Positions 1-7,939 are shown, numbered from the stretch's first letter. The stretch: 64,000 bases of DNA from Aestuariirhabdus sp049985285 (GCF_049985285.1 NZ_JBNIEU010000001.1:1178001-1242000), one strand, 5' to 3'. Translations and numbers: made by a program. The notes: generated by a model from the sequence alone, not told the origin.

Positions 1-4
1 GCCT

Positions 5-10
5 TATAAT
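5..10 (+). promoter_or_regulatory. possible -10 box upstream of hisB
   Basis: A perfect TATAAT lies 65 bases before the hisB ATG. The matching -35 region would fall outside the window, so this is only a candidate promoter for the his genes. The preceding sequence could show whether a gene runs into hisB instead. Confidence 0.3.
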
Positions 11-74
11 TCGAGCCCTTGATCAATTGGGCACAGCATCGAGTCGTGCCCCAGTCCATGGAGTGAGAGATATC

Positions 75-668
75 ATGAGCGGCCGCGTTGCCAGCGTTGA
101 GCGTAATACCCTGGAAACCCAGATTCGCGTGTCCATTAATTTGGATGGTAGCGGTAACAGCCAGTTTGATACCGGGGTGCCTTTCCTTGATCACATGATG
201 GACCAGATCGCGCGTCACGGTATGATCGATATCGAGGTGGTCGCCAAGGGCGATAATGAAATCGATGATCACCACACCGTCGAGGATATAGGTATTACCC
301 TCGGGCAGGCGTTTTCCAAGGCCCTGGGGGATAAAAAGGGGATCACCCGCTACGGCCATGCCTATGTGCCGCTGGATGAAGCCCTGTCACGGGTCGTTAT
401 CGATTTTTCCGGTCGTCCTGGGCTGGTCTACAACCTCCCCTTTACCCGTGCCCGTATCGGCAACTTCGACGTTGACCTGTTTCAGGAGTTTTTTCAGGGT
501 TTTGTGAATCATGCCCTGCTGACACTGCACATCGATAATCTGCGTGGAACCAACAGTCATCACCAGGCCGAGACGGTGTTCAAAGCCTTCGGCCGTGCAT
601 TGCGCATGGCGGTAGAGGCAGACCCGCGCATGGCGGGTGTGATGCCCTCAACCAAAGGCACGTTATAG
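75..668 (+). CDS. hisB: imidazoleglycerol-phosphate dehydratase
   Basis: This enzyme removes water from imidazoleglycerol phosphate to give imidazole-acetol phosphate, the seventh step of cytoplasmic histidine synthesis. The protein has 197 residues, the usual length for the single-function HisB of pseudomonads; the fused phosphatase domain of the E. coli protein is absent. The metal-binding signatures are visible: FLDHMMDQIARH near residues 38-48, DDHHTVED near 64-71, and NSHHQAETVFKAFGRAL near the C-terminus. I chose the ATG at 75 because a GAGTGAGAG purine tract precedes it and the homologous region begins there. A TTG 48 bases upstream in the same frame would add residues with no likeness to the family. 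It is the first of four his genes in the same direction. Confidence 0.96.
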   Translation: MSGRVASVERNTLETQIRVSINLDGSGNSQFDTGVPFLDHMMDQIARHGMIDIEVVAKGDNEIDDHHTVEDIGITLGQAFSKALGDKKGITRYGHAYVPLDEALSRVVIDFSGRPGLVYNLPFTRARIGNFDVDLFQEFFQGFVNHALLTLHIDNLRGTNSHHQAETVFKAFGRALRMAVEADPRMAGVMPSTKGTL

Positions 669-683
669 CCGGATGGATGTGAT

Positions 684-709
684 GCCCTATCACCTTGCGG
701 GTGATGGGC
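684..709 (+). other. intercistronic hairpin between hisB and hisH
   Basis: A ten-base-pair inverted repeat, GCCC(T)ATCACC pairing with GGTGATGGGC, has one bulged T and a five-base loop. It sits 16 bases after the hisB stop codon, with no T-run after it. It may protect or process the his transcript; that is inference. Confidence 0.4.
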
Positions 710-744
710 TGGTAGTGCGCTGACTGTATGTGGACCGCTAAACG

Positions 745-1386
745 ATGAAGACAATAGCAGTAATTGATTATGGGATGGGCAACCTGCACTCGGCAGCCAA
801 GGCGCTCGAGCATGTGAGTGATGCCAACACCCGCGTGGTGGTTACCCCCGATGCCGACACCATTCTTGCGGCCGACCGGGTTTTGTTTCCGGGTGTCGGC
901 GCGATTCGTGATTGCATGGCGGAGATTCGCCGTCTTGGGGTCGACGATATCGTGCGCGAGGTGGTCAAACACAAACCGGTGCTGGCGATCTGTGTGGGCA
1001 TGCAGGCGCTTTTTGAGCGCAGCGAAGAAAACGACGGTATAGACTGCATCGGCCTGTTGCCGGGAGAGGTGAAGTATTTTGGGCGCGACCTGAAAGAGGC
1101 TAACGGTGAGCGCCTTAAGGTGCCGCACATGGGCTGGAATCAGGTCGAGCAGCTGGCAGAGCATCCACTGTGTAACGGCATCGATAACAACGCCCGTTTC
1201 TATTTTGTGCACAGCTACTATGTGCGTGCGGCGAAGCGAGAGCTGGTGGTGGGTCACTGCCACTACGGCGCCGATTGCGATGTGATGGTCGCCGATGGCC
1301 ATCTGTTTGCTACCCAGTTCCACCCGGAAAAAAGTGCCGGAGTGGGGCTTAAACTGCTCGAGAATTTTGTTAACTGGCGTCCCTGA
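745..1386 (+). CDS. hisH: imidazole glycerol phosphate synthase, glutaminase subunit
   Basis: HisH releases ammonia from glutamine and passes it to HisF. Together they convert PRFAR to imidazoleglycerol phosphate and AICAR. The 213-residue protein is a class I glutamine amidotransferase of normal length. The nucleophile is Cys83 in the motif AICVGMQALF, and the catalytic His193 and Glu195 lie in QFHPEKS. The N-terminal motif IAVIDYGMGNLHS is typical of the family. The gene lies 76 bases after hisB and just before hisA and hisF, the gene for its partner subunit, so the four are probably one transcript. Confidence 0.97.
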   Translation: MKTIAVIDYGMGNLHSAAKALEHVSDANTRVVVTPDADTILAADRVLFPGVGAIRDCMAEIRRLGVDDIVREVVKHKPVLAICVGMQALFERSEENDGIDCIGLLPGEVKYFGRDLKEANGERLKVPHMGWNQVEQLAEHPLCNGIDNNARFYFVHSYYVRAAKRELVVGHCHYGADCDVMVADGHLFATQFHPEKSAGVGLKLLENFVNWRP

Positions 1387-1457
1387 CTACGCGGGCGTTC
1401 ACTCGTTTTGTGAGTCTTTATTGCACCCCTATTGCAACTACTTTCAGGAATCGAACC

Positions 1458-2189
1458 ATGCTGATTATCCCCGCCATTGATCTTAAGGACGGCGCTTGTG
1501 TACGTTTGCGCCAGGGCCTGATGGATGACGCGACCGTGTTCACCGATCGCCCCGCCGATGCGGCCAAGCGCTGGGTCGATGCAGGTTGTCGCCGCTTGCA
1601 CCTGGTGGATCTTAACGGAGCCTTCGCCGGCGAGCCTGTCAACGGCGAGGTGGTGCAGGAGATCGCTCGCGCCTACCCCAGCCTGCCGGTGCAGATCGGC
1701 GGTGGCATTCGTTCGTTGGAAACCATCGAATCTTACGTTCGAGCCGGAGTGTCCTACGTAATTATCGGCACCAAGGCGGTGAAAGACCCGGCCTTTGTTG
1801 GTGAAGCGTGCCGCGCGTTTCCCGGTAAGGTTATTGTTGGTCTTGACGCCAAGGATGGCTTGGTCGCCACCGATGGTTGGGCCGAGGTTTCCGACCAGCC
1901 GGTCGTCGAACTGGCGCGAAAGTTCGAATCCGACGGCGTGGAATCGATTGTGTATACCGACATCGCCCGCGACGGCATGATGCAGGGGGTCAATGTAGAG
2001 GCCACGTTGAAGTTGGCGCAAAGCGTGAACATTCCGATTATCGCCTCCGGTGGTATCACCAACATGGACGATATTCATGCTCTCAAGGCGGTGGCTGCCC
2101 AGGGGATACTTGGCGCCATCACCGGCCGCGCCATCTATGAGGGTACGTTGGATGTGGCCGAAGCGCAGCGTTACTGCGATCAGGCGTAA
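1458..2189 (+). CDS. hisA: ProFAR isomerase (HisA)
   Basis: This is 1-(5-phosphoribosyl)-5-[(5-phosphoribosylamino)methylideneamino]imidazole-4-carboxamide isomerase, an Amadori-type isomerase that makes PRFAR for the HisF-HisH complex. The 243 residues form a TIM barrel with two half-barrel phosphate sites. The catalytic Asp8 is in IIPAIDLKDG, the second catalytic Asp is in YTDIARDGM, and a phosphate-binding loop is in IASGGITN. I start at the ATG at 1458, after TCAGGAA; an in-frame upstream start at 1410 would add 16 residues without family likeness. It lies 71 bases after hisH and 15 before hisF. Confidence 0.97.
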   Translation: MLIIPAIDLKDGACVRLRQGLMDDATVFTDRPADAAKRWVDAGCRRLHLVDLNGAFAGEPVNGEVVQEIARAYPSLPVQIGGGIRSLETIESYVRAGVSYVIIGTKAVKDPAFVGEACRAFPGKVIVGLDAKDGLVATDGWAEVSDQPVVELARKFESDGVESIVYTDIARDGMMQGVNVEATLKLAQSVNIPIIASGGITNMDDIHALKAVAAQGILGAITGRAIYEGTLDVAEAQRYCDQA

Positions 2190-2204
2190 GCGAGGAGTAG
2201 CACC

Positions 2205-2978
2205 ATGGGTTTGGCCAAGCGCATTATTCCCTGTCTCGATGTCGAAAATGGACGGGTGGTAAAAGGGGTTCAGTTTGTCGATATCCGCGATGCCGGTGAT
2301 CCGGTCGAGGTCGCCAAGCGCTACGACGAACAGGGCGCCGATGAGATCACGTTCCTCGACATTACCGCGAGTCACGAAGGGCGCGACACCACCGTGCATA
2401 CCGTGGAGCGCATGGCCAGTGAGGTCTTTATTCCCCTCACCGTGGGCGGCGGTATTCGCAAGATAGAGGATATTCGCACCATGCTGAATGCCGGGGCGGA
2501 TAAAGTCGCGATCAACACCGCCGCGGTGTTTACACCTGAGTTCGTTGGCGAGGCGGCGGCGCGATTTGGCTCCCAGTGTATTGTGGTGGCGATCGACGCC
2601 AAGATGGTGAGCCAACCGGGTGAGCCGGGTCGCTGGGAGATTTTTACCCACGGTGGTCGCAAACCCACCGGCCTCGATGCGGTGGAGTGGGCGGCAAAAA
2701 TGGAGGCGTTGGGTGCCGGCGAGATTCTGCTAACCAGTATGGATCAGGATGGGGTCAAGCAGGGCTATGATCTGGGCGTGACACGCGCCATTACCGACCG
2801 CCTCAGTATTCCGGTGATCGCCTCGGGTGGCGTGGGAAATCTGGATCATCTGGTAGATGGTGTCACCAAAGGTGGCGCCGATGCGGTATTGGCCGCGAGC
2901 ATCTTTCATTTCGGTGAGTACAGCGTGCCCGAAGCCAAGGCTTACATGGATGCCCGTGGCATCGAGATGCGACTGTAG
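2205..2978 (+). CDS. hisF: imidazole glycerol phosphate synthase, cyclase subunit
   Basis: HisF is the TIM-barrel synthase subunit that uses ammonia delivered by HisH to cleave PRFAR into imidazoleglycerol phosphate and AICAR. The protein has 257 residues, the expected length. The first catalytic aspartate is Asp12 in IIPCLDVENG; the second is in VVAIDAK. The phosphate loops appear as VGGGI and IASGGVGN. The ATG is preceded by GAGGAGTAG at good spacing. It closes the run of his genes and is followed by a hairpin. Confidence 0.97.
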   Translation: MGLAKRIIPCLDVENGRVVKGVQFVDIRDAGDPVEVAKRYDEQGADEITFLDITASHEGRDTTVHTVERMASEVFIPLTVGGGIRKIEDIRTMLNAGADKVAINTAAVFTPEFVGEAAARFGSQCIVVAIDAKMVSQPGEPGRWEIFTHGGRKPTGLDAVEWAAKMEALGAGEILLTSMDQDGVKQGYDLGVTRAITDRLSIPVIASGGVGNLDHLVDGVTKGGADAVLAASIFHFGEYSVPEAKAYMDARGIEMRL

Positions 2979-2992
2979 CAGCGCTGCTCTCT

Positions 2993-3018
2993 CCACCCGG
3001 GCGGTAAAAGCCGGGTGG
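2993..3018 (+). terminator. hairpin after hisF, no T-run
   Basis: CCACCCGG pairs with CCGGGTGG around a ten-base loop, 15 bases after the hisF stop. No run of T follows on either strand, so it is a possible 3' stabiliser or weak terminator rather than a classic intrinsic terminator. A second, imperfect G+C-rich inverted repeat lies between it and the end of gpt. Confidence 0.4.
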
Positions 3019-3064
3019 CAAATGGCCCGCGGCCCCTGTTGAGGAACCCCCAGGGCCAGGGTCG

Positions 3065-3544
3065 CTAGTCGTCTTTCAGCTCCACCAATGGCGTCGCAAC
3101 ACGCAGCTCCATATCCCAAGGGAAACGGATCCAGGTTTCCTGGCTGACTTCGGTGATAAAACTATCCACCAGGGGCTTACCCGCCGGCTTCGCATACAAC
3201 GTGGCAAAATGCGCCTTGGGCAGCAGCTCGCGCACCATCTTGGCGGTATTGCCGGTATCGACCAGGTCATCGATGAGCAGCCAGCCTTCGCCATCAGCCT
3301 CAACCCCTTTGAGAAGCTGCAGTTCGCCTTGGCGCTCGCCTTCGTAGCTGCTAATGCAGATGGTATCGATAAGGCGGATGTTCAGTTCGCGAGCAACGAT
3401 AGCCGCGGGCACCAGCCCCCCTCGGGTGATGGCGATCAGGCCTTTCCAGGGGCCCATATCCAGTAGTTTCCATGCCAGCGCACGGCCGTCACGGTGTAAC
3501 TCTTCCCAGGAGACGGGAAAATTCTTGTTGTACTCGGCGCTCAC
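3065..3544 (-). CDS. gpt: xanthine phosphoribosyltransferase
   Basis: This enzyme salvages xanthine, and usually guanine and less well hypoxanthine, by joining the base to PRPP. The 159-residue length and sequence match the E. coli Gpt type rather than the Xpt type of Gram-positives. The PRPP-binding loop LLIDDLVDTGNTA is about residues 88-100, and the base-binding tail contains WIRFPWDMEL. Translation probably starts at a GTG at 3544, with purine-rich GAGGTGAAAGG upstream; no better start is present. It converges with hisF and is divergent from the channel gene, so it is probably a single-gene unit. Confidence 0.93.
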   Translation of the reverse strand: MSAEYNKNFPVSWEELHRDGRALAWKLLDMGPWKGLIAITRGGLVPAAIVARELNIRLIDTICISSYEGERQGELQLLKGVEADGEGWLLIDDLVDTGNTAKMVRELLPKAHFATLYAKPAGKPLVDSFITEVSQETWIRFPWDMELRVATPLVELKDD

Positions 3545-3645
3545 CTTTCACCTCGATTTGCGGTAATCTGTTGCGCGCTAATTTACCACGACTCCTCCCT
3601 TATGGGTTAGGGGCATGAACCGGACTTTGACCCATAGGCACCGCT

Positions 3646-4473
3646 ATGAATACTCAGACTCTGCAAAAGACTTTTCTCCGCATTCGAAGTAACAAGGCCT
3701 TTGAGCTCTTTGTGATCGGGGTGATCATCTTTTCGGCGCTGGTGGTGGGGGCCAAGACTTACGATGTTAACCCCAGCCTGTTGCGGCTCATCGGGTGGAT
3801 GGACCACGGCATTACCGCGATATTCCTGGCCGAAATCACGATTCGTTTTATCGGCGAGGAGCACAAAAAGAACTTCTTTAAACAGCCCTGGAATATCTTC
3901 GACACCCTGATCGTGGTGGTCAGCCTGATACCGATCGATAACAGCGATATGGCGCTGGTCGGGCGCTTGGTGCGGGTATTCAGGGTGCTACGGATGGTGT
4001 CGATCATCCCCGAGTTGCGCCTGCTGCTCAACTCATTGATGCGAGCCTTGCCGCAGCTGGGCTACGTGATCCTGCTGATGTTTATCATCTTTTATATCTA
4101 CGCCGCTATCGGGTCGACACTGTTCGCCCGGATCAACCCCTACCTGTGGGAAGATATCTCGATCGCGATGTTGACACTGTTTCGGGTGATGACCTTCGAG
4201 GACTGGACCGATGTGATGTACGAAACCATGGAGGTCTATCCCTTTAGCTGGTTTTACTACCTGAGCTTTATTTTCCTTACCGCCTTCGCCTTCCTCAATA
4301 TGGTGATCGGTATCGTCGTGAACACCCTTGAGGATGAACATCAGAAGGAGCGCGACGAGGAGGCGCTGGCCGGGGGGCGACCCTCCATCGAAACCCTGTC
4401 GATGCAGGTGGATGAATTGAAGGCGTTGGTGCAGCAGCAAAATGAGTTGTTGCGTGATCGTGAACCCCGATAG
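3646..4473 (+). CDS. voltage-gated cation channel, NaChBac/BacNav family
   Basis: This 275-residue inner-membrane protein has six transmembrane segments, as in the one-domain bacterial sodium channels that assemble as tetramers. The voltage sensor S4 carries four arginines at every third position (Arg107, 110, 113, 116). A pore loop follows S5, with the filter TFEDWTD at about residues 183-189. S6 contains FLNMVIGIVVNTLEDEH. The C-terminal 50 residues are charged and heptad-like, as expected for the family's tetrameric coiled coil. The filter differs from the sodium-type LESWAS and matches the acidic pattern of engineered calcium-selective channels (see findings). The neighbours do not suggest a role. 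Family assignment is firm; ion choice is inferred. Confidence 0.9.
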   Translation: MNTQTLQKTFLRIRSNKAFELFVIGVIIFSALVVGAKTYDVNPSLLRLIGWMDHGITAIFLAEITIRFIGEEHKKNFFKQPWNIFDTLIVVVSLIPIDNSDMALVGRLVRVFRVLRMVSIIPELRLLLNSLMRALPQLGYVILLMFIIFYIYAAIGSTLFARINPYLWEDISIAMLTLFRVMTFEDWTDVMYETMEVYPFSWFYYLSFIFLTAFAFLNMVIGIVVNTLEDEHQKERDEEALAGGRPSIETLSMQVDELKALVQQQNELLRDREPR

Positions 4474-4712
4474 CGGGGACTAGATCCCGATTGCTCGCAG
4501 CCTGTACACACTAGCCCACAAGGGGGCATGGGGCGGCTAAGGGTTCGTTGCTAGATTGTGATGTCGACGGATTCCCGGCACTCTAGGGGATCATTCGCCG
4601 TGAAACTCATCGACAGGTCTCCATGTAAAAGCGTCTGCTTCTGCAAGTGGTCTTGAGTGAGGTTGGCCATTGTCCGCTGCGCTGACACCAGTCTTTGGAA
4701 GCGTGAACGCGG

Positions 4713-5039
4713 TTACTTGTCGGGTAGTTGCGCGTGTTTTTGAGTTAATGCTTCAAATCGCGGTGTAAGCCCCACATCTTCGTAAATGGGGTCCCCCTGA
4801 TCATCACGGGCAATAATTTTCTTGCCGGGAATATAGGGTAGTGCCTCCTCAACCTCTTTTAATACGGTAGCCACAAGGTCACCGAGAATCTGCTCCTGTG
4901 TCTGGCACCCATAGATCTCAGCCAACGCACACAATTTGGCATAGTCGTGGTTGGTTAGTTTTACCTTAACCTCCTTCACCCGGCATGCCTTGCTGGCCTT
5001 GGCTTCCCAGGTTCGAATAAGATCCCGCACATTGTTCAT
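4713..5039 (-). CDS. small conserved gammaproteobacterial protein (pilin-assembly-like annotation)
   Basis: This is a soluble protein of about 108 residues with no signal peptide. It resembles a conserved pseudomonad family often labelled type 1 pili tip component or pilin assembly protein, with shared phrases such as YIPGKKIIARDDQGDP and YEDVGLTPRFEAL. No pilus genes are nearby, so I would not rely on that label. The N-terminal half, VKLTNHDYAKLCALAEIYG followed by QTQEQILGDLVATVL, looks like a helix-turn-helix or ribbon-helix-helix-type dimer unit, which is inference. I chose the ATG at 5039, after GAGAGG; the open frame runs 75 codons further upstream, but that part is proline-rich and unlike the family. 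Confidence 0.6.
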   Translation of the reverse strand: MNNVRDLIRTWEAKASKACRVKEVKVKLTNHDYAKLCALAEIYGCQTQEQILGDLVATVLKEVEEALPYIPGKKIIARDDQGDPIYEDVGLTPRFEALTQKHAQLPDK

Positions 5040-5351
5040 AGCTATATGGCCTCTCATTGAGTCGACAACCGGAGATCGCTCTAACGGACAGCCATCCAAT
5101 GTTGATGGTTGCCGAGCCAGAAACCCATCGGTAGGGGCTAAGTATAATAGCTGTGAGTTAGCCGTGGAGAAATTCGGTCTCATGGGTGTAGCTAGTGGGA
5201 GAGGGGGGGGTGAGAAGGAGCGGGGCCGCTGTTCTATCTCGAAATCAAGAGGCGGCCGCGGCAAAGCCGGTACCCGCGAGTACAGGCCTCATGAGAATTA
5301 TCTGAGGGAGTGGATTGATGCAGGGCATGGACGGTGCCCTGCATCAAAATA
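5040..5351. other. 312-base region without a recognised gene
   Basis: This lies upstream of the small conserved gene and downstream of the NfeD gene. It holds a run of eight G at 5203-5210 within a purine-rich stretch and the long hairpin at 5315-5347. The reading frame of the small gene stays open to 5264 but shows no protein-like conservation. I see no convincing promoter. Confidence 0.5.
5315..5347 (-). terminator. 13-base-pair perfect hairpin after the NfeD gene
   Basis: TTGATGCAGGGCA pairs perfectly with TGCCCTGCATCAA around a seven-base loop, only four bases past the NfeD stop codon. There is no T-run on the minus strand after the stem, so it may be a 3'-end stabiliser or a terminator that does not need a U-tract. 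Confidence 0.5.
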
Positions 5352-5825
5352 TCAGGCCGATGGTTTGACCTTGAATAAGCCCACCTCCACCGAGGTTACT
5401 GACACCAGCTGTCCTGCGCTGATGGCCTCGAGGCCGGTATTACGGTCGATCTCCACTTTCCAGGTGAGCCCTGAATAGAGCGTAGAGCCCGGTTGGGTGA
5501 GGCTGATATCGCTATCGACAACGAACTCGTGGCCGACAAAGTCACTGCTGTTGTCTTTTTCAGCCGGCTGCTCGCCCTGTAATTTTTTTAGTGGTCGCCA
5601 TAATAATGCGGTGATAACCCCCGAACTGATACCAGTGCCCGCCACCCCTGCGATCCAGGTTTCGGGCAAGATCCCCACAGCCATTAAGGTGCCGGCAGCC
5701 AGTGCGCCTAAACCCGCGAACAAAAAAATACCGCTGGTAAAGCCCAGAAAAACTTCGATAGCGAGTAGGACGAAACCGAGAGCTAACCAAAATTCAAACT
5801 GGTGATTGGCGATATAATCGACCAT
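5352..5825 (-). CDS. NfeD-like membrane protein
   Basis: This 157-residue protein has two or three N-terminal transmembrane segments (FWLALGFVLLAIEVFLGF, then FLFAGLGALAAGTLMAVG and IAGVAGTGISSGVITALLW). A C-terminal OB-fold-like domain follows from about residue 90, ending with VEIDRNTGLEAISAGQLV. This is the short NfeD form without the ClpP-class protease. Such proteins are encoded next to stomatin-like SPFH proteins and are thought to act with them in membrane microdomains. The SPFH gene ends 19 bases upstream, so the two are probably co-transcribed. The ATG follows CAGGAGAACC. Confidence 0.88.
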   Translation of the reverse strand: MVDYIANHQFEFWLALGFVLLAIEVFLGFTSGIFLFAGLGALAAGTLMAVGILPETWIAGVAGTGISSGVITALLWRPLKKLQGEQPAEKDNSSDFVGHEFVVDSDISLTQPGSTLYSGLTWKVEIDRNTGLEAISAGQLVSVTSVEVGLFKVKPSA

Positions 5826-5844
5826 TATCCGGTTCTCCTGCTAG

Positions 5845-6798
5845 CTAGGCTGAGGTTTTTTCAGCATTTAAGGTTTTGATGATGGTCATGGCTTCGGCTA
5901 CTACGCTGGCGGCGCCGGAGTTGCTGTCGGGCAACAAAACGACGGTCGAATCCTTGGCAATGGCGTGTTTGGCATCGATCGCTTTGTCGGCCAGGTTAAG
6001 TTGAATCGCCTTTTGACCCTCGTCGGTGTTCGCAACCTGACCGACGGTATCAAGCGCTTTCGCCTGGGCATCGGCGACCGCGATGATCGCCTTGGCCTCA
6101 CCCTCTGCGCGTAAGATCTGCTCGGCCTTATCCGCTTCAGCGGCCAGAACCTGAGCCTCTTTAGCGCCCTCAGCGACGTTGATAGCTGATTGTCGGTGGC
6201 CTTCAGACTCGAGGATCGTGGCGCGCTTCTCACGCTCAGCCTTCATCTGGCGTTCCATCGCATCAAGAATGGTGCGGGGTGGTTCAATATCCTTGATTTC
6301 ATAGCGCATCACCTGGATGCCCCATGGCTCGGATGCGGTGTTGATCGCATTGACGATATTGGTGTTCAGGCTCTCCCGCTCTTCGAAGGTTTTGTCCAGG
6401 TCGATTTTACCGATCTCGCTACGCATGGTGGTTTGGGCAAGCTGCGAGACAGCATATACATAGTTATCAACACCATAGGATGCCTTGTAGGGGTCGAGCA
6501 GTTTCAAGTACAGGACACCGTCGACGACCAACGAGATGTTGTCCTTGGTAATGGCTGCCTGGCTGGGCACATCATAGGCGTGCTCTTTGAGTGACTGGTC
6601 ATAGGTCACCTTATCGATAAACGGAACCAGCACGTTGAGGCCTGCCACCATCGTCTTGTTGTACTTGCCGAAGCGCTCGACCACAAAAGCCCGGTTCTGG
6701 GGGACGAACTTAACCGAGGACTTGACCAGAATAACGATCAGTACAGCGAGTCCAATCCAGAAACTAAAAACGAAACTCAAAAGCTGTTCAATTGGCAT
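5845..6798 (-). CDS. SPFH/band 7 (stomatin-like) membrane protein
   Basis: This 317-residue protein has an N-terminal membrane anchor (LLSFVFSFWIGLAVLIVILV, about residues 5-24). An SPFH domain starts at FVPQNRAFVVERFGKY, and a long alanine- and glutamate-rich helical region runs over about residues 170-260. It belongs with QmcA/YbbK and the paraslipins, inner-membrane scaffold proteins that form oligomers and influence membrane proteases; no enzymatic activity is expected. Together with the NfeD gene just downstream it forms the classic stomatin/NfeD operon. The start at 6798 is the only good ATG before the anchor; its ribosome-binding site (GGACAT) is weak. Confidence 0.9.
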   Translation of the reverse strand: MPIEQLLSFVFSFWIGLAVLIVILVKSSVKFVPQNRAFVVERFGKYNKTMVAGLNVLVPFIDKVTYDQSLKEHAYDVPSQAAITKDNISLVVDGVLYLKLLDPYKASYGVDNYVYAVSQLAQTTMRSEIGKIDLDKTFEERESLNTNIVNAINTASEPWGIQVMRYEIKDIEPPRTILDAMERQMKAEREKRATILESEGHRQSAINVAEGAKEAQVLAAEADKAEQILRAEGEAKAIIAVADAQAKALDTVGQVANTDEGQKAIQLNLADKAIDAKHAIAKDSTVVLLPDSNSGAASVVAEAMTIIKTLNAEKTSA

Positions 6799-7186
6799 TG
6801 CATGATGTCCATTGCGAGTAAATTGAGCCGTTGAGGATAGCAGATCGGGATGAAAAAAACCGACCTGTGAGAGCCCGTACCTGATTCTATGAAAGGCTCC
6901 CAGGAGGGGCGGCCATAGCCGCGAAGTAGAGGGGGGCAGTGGCGCGCTTCATGGGCATGCCGATTGCGTAAACGCACACCCAATAGCTCCTCGTAGGCGC
7001 GATATGCCCGTGGCGAGAATAGCCGGGGATCTTAACCGACAAAGGACTTTTTGGTCTGGCGGGGCTATTAGCCGCAGCCCATGCCGTACCGACCCGGGGG
7101 GAGTGGCGCGTAACGGCGATCGACCCGCAGCATCACCCGACTCAACCCAAAGTTGGGCAGTGCGGTTGCGACTGCCCTGCGACCCG
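6799..7186. other. 388-base region without a gene
   Basis: This separates the SPFH gene from the cytochrome gene, both on the minus strand, so it should hold the SPFH promoter. I found no open frame with family likeness and no clear -35/-10 pair. The only structure noted is the small hairpin at 7155-7177. Confidence 0.5.
7155..7177 (-). terminator. weak hairpin after the cytochrome gene
   Basis: GGGCAGT pairs with ACTGCCC around a nine-base loop, ten bases past the cytochrome stop codon on the minus strand. Only a short AACTTT follows, so termination here is uncertain. Confidence 0.35.
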
Positions 7187-7939
7187 CTATAGGGACTCGC
7201 TGAGCATAAATTTGATCGCCGATCGCAGCTCATTGTCGCTGCAGTCGTTGCACATACCTCGTGGGGGCATGCGACCATCGAAGCCTTTTTTGGCTTGTGC
7301 CAGCAACCCCTCGACGCCTTTTTTGGCTCGGGGTGCCCAATCCCCTCTCTGGCCGATGCGGGGAGCACCCATAATGCCCGTATCATGGCAGCCGAAGCAG
7401 TTGTTGGACACAATCTCCTGACCCTTGCTGCGCTCGGCTTTGGATATCTTGAAAGCGCCCTTGGGCTTGGGCTTGGGTTTTGCTGCCGGAGCCGGCTGTG
7501 GCTTGGCTTTGGGGGACGATGCCGGTTCGGTGGTGACTGTGACGGTAACCGTGACCACCGGCTCTCCCGCAACAGCTTCCTCCTTGACTTCCACGTGTTC
7601 CGGCTTGGGTGCCGCAGAGGCCGGGTCGCAGGGTTCACCCTTCAGGCACAGGCGACCGTAGGGACGCAGTCGCTCGGCGATCGAGCTGCTTTTTGAGTAG
7701 GGATGACGCTTGCTCTCGACCGCAGCAGCGACCGGCGCGGCGGACTCGGTCTCGCAAGGATCGCCTTTAAGGCAGAGGGTGCCGTAGGGTTTGATGCGCT
7801 CGGCAATAGCGGCAATATTAGCCTCTGCCACCAGCGGCAGGGTGGACAGGGCGGCGAGTAGTAACAGGGATGTGGCGTAGTGGTGTCGGGTCATAGGGTC
7901 GCTTGCGTGAGCTGAACAGCCGTCCTGGCCAAACAACAT
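7187..7939 (-). CDS. cytochrome c5-like secreted c-type cytochrome with duplicated cysteine motif
   Basis: This is an exported electron carrier of 250 residues from the long start, or 235 from an internal ATG at 7894. From the internal start, a signal peptide spans residues 1-25. Two copies of IAER-x-x-PYG-x-LCLKG-x-PC follow at about 28-47 and 72-89, then a Thr/Val and Lys/Pro-rich linker, then a haem c domain with CFGCH at 166-170. The probable axial Met209 is in GRMPPRGMC, and the extra CNDC pair is typical of cytochrome c5. The ATG at 7939 has a good GGGAG site eight bases upstream, while the ATG at 7894 gives the more normal signal peptide; I list the longer form. The partner enzyme is unknown. 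Confidence 0.82.
   Translation of the reverse strand: MLFGQDGCSAHASDPMTRHHYATSLLLLAALSTLPLVAEANIAAIAERIKPYGTLCLKGDPCETESAAPVAAAVESKRHPYSKSSSIAERLRPYGRLCLKGEPCDPASAAPKPEHVEVKEEAVAGEPVVTVTVTVTTEPASSPKAKPQPAPAAKPKPKPKGAFKISKAERSKGQEIVSNNCFGCHDTGIMGAPRIGQRGDWAPRAKKGVEGLLAQAKKGFDGRMPPRGMCNDCSDNELRSAIKFMLSESL

Noticed and set aside
1263..2651. 462-residue open frame on the minus strand
   Set aside because: It is antisense to hisA and hisF, which have complete motifs; G+C-rich codon bias keeps the opposite frame open.
5203..5210. Run of eight G as a phase-variation tract
   Set aside because: It lies upstream of the conserved part of the small gene, in a region with no evidence of coding, so slippage would have no obvious effect.
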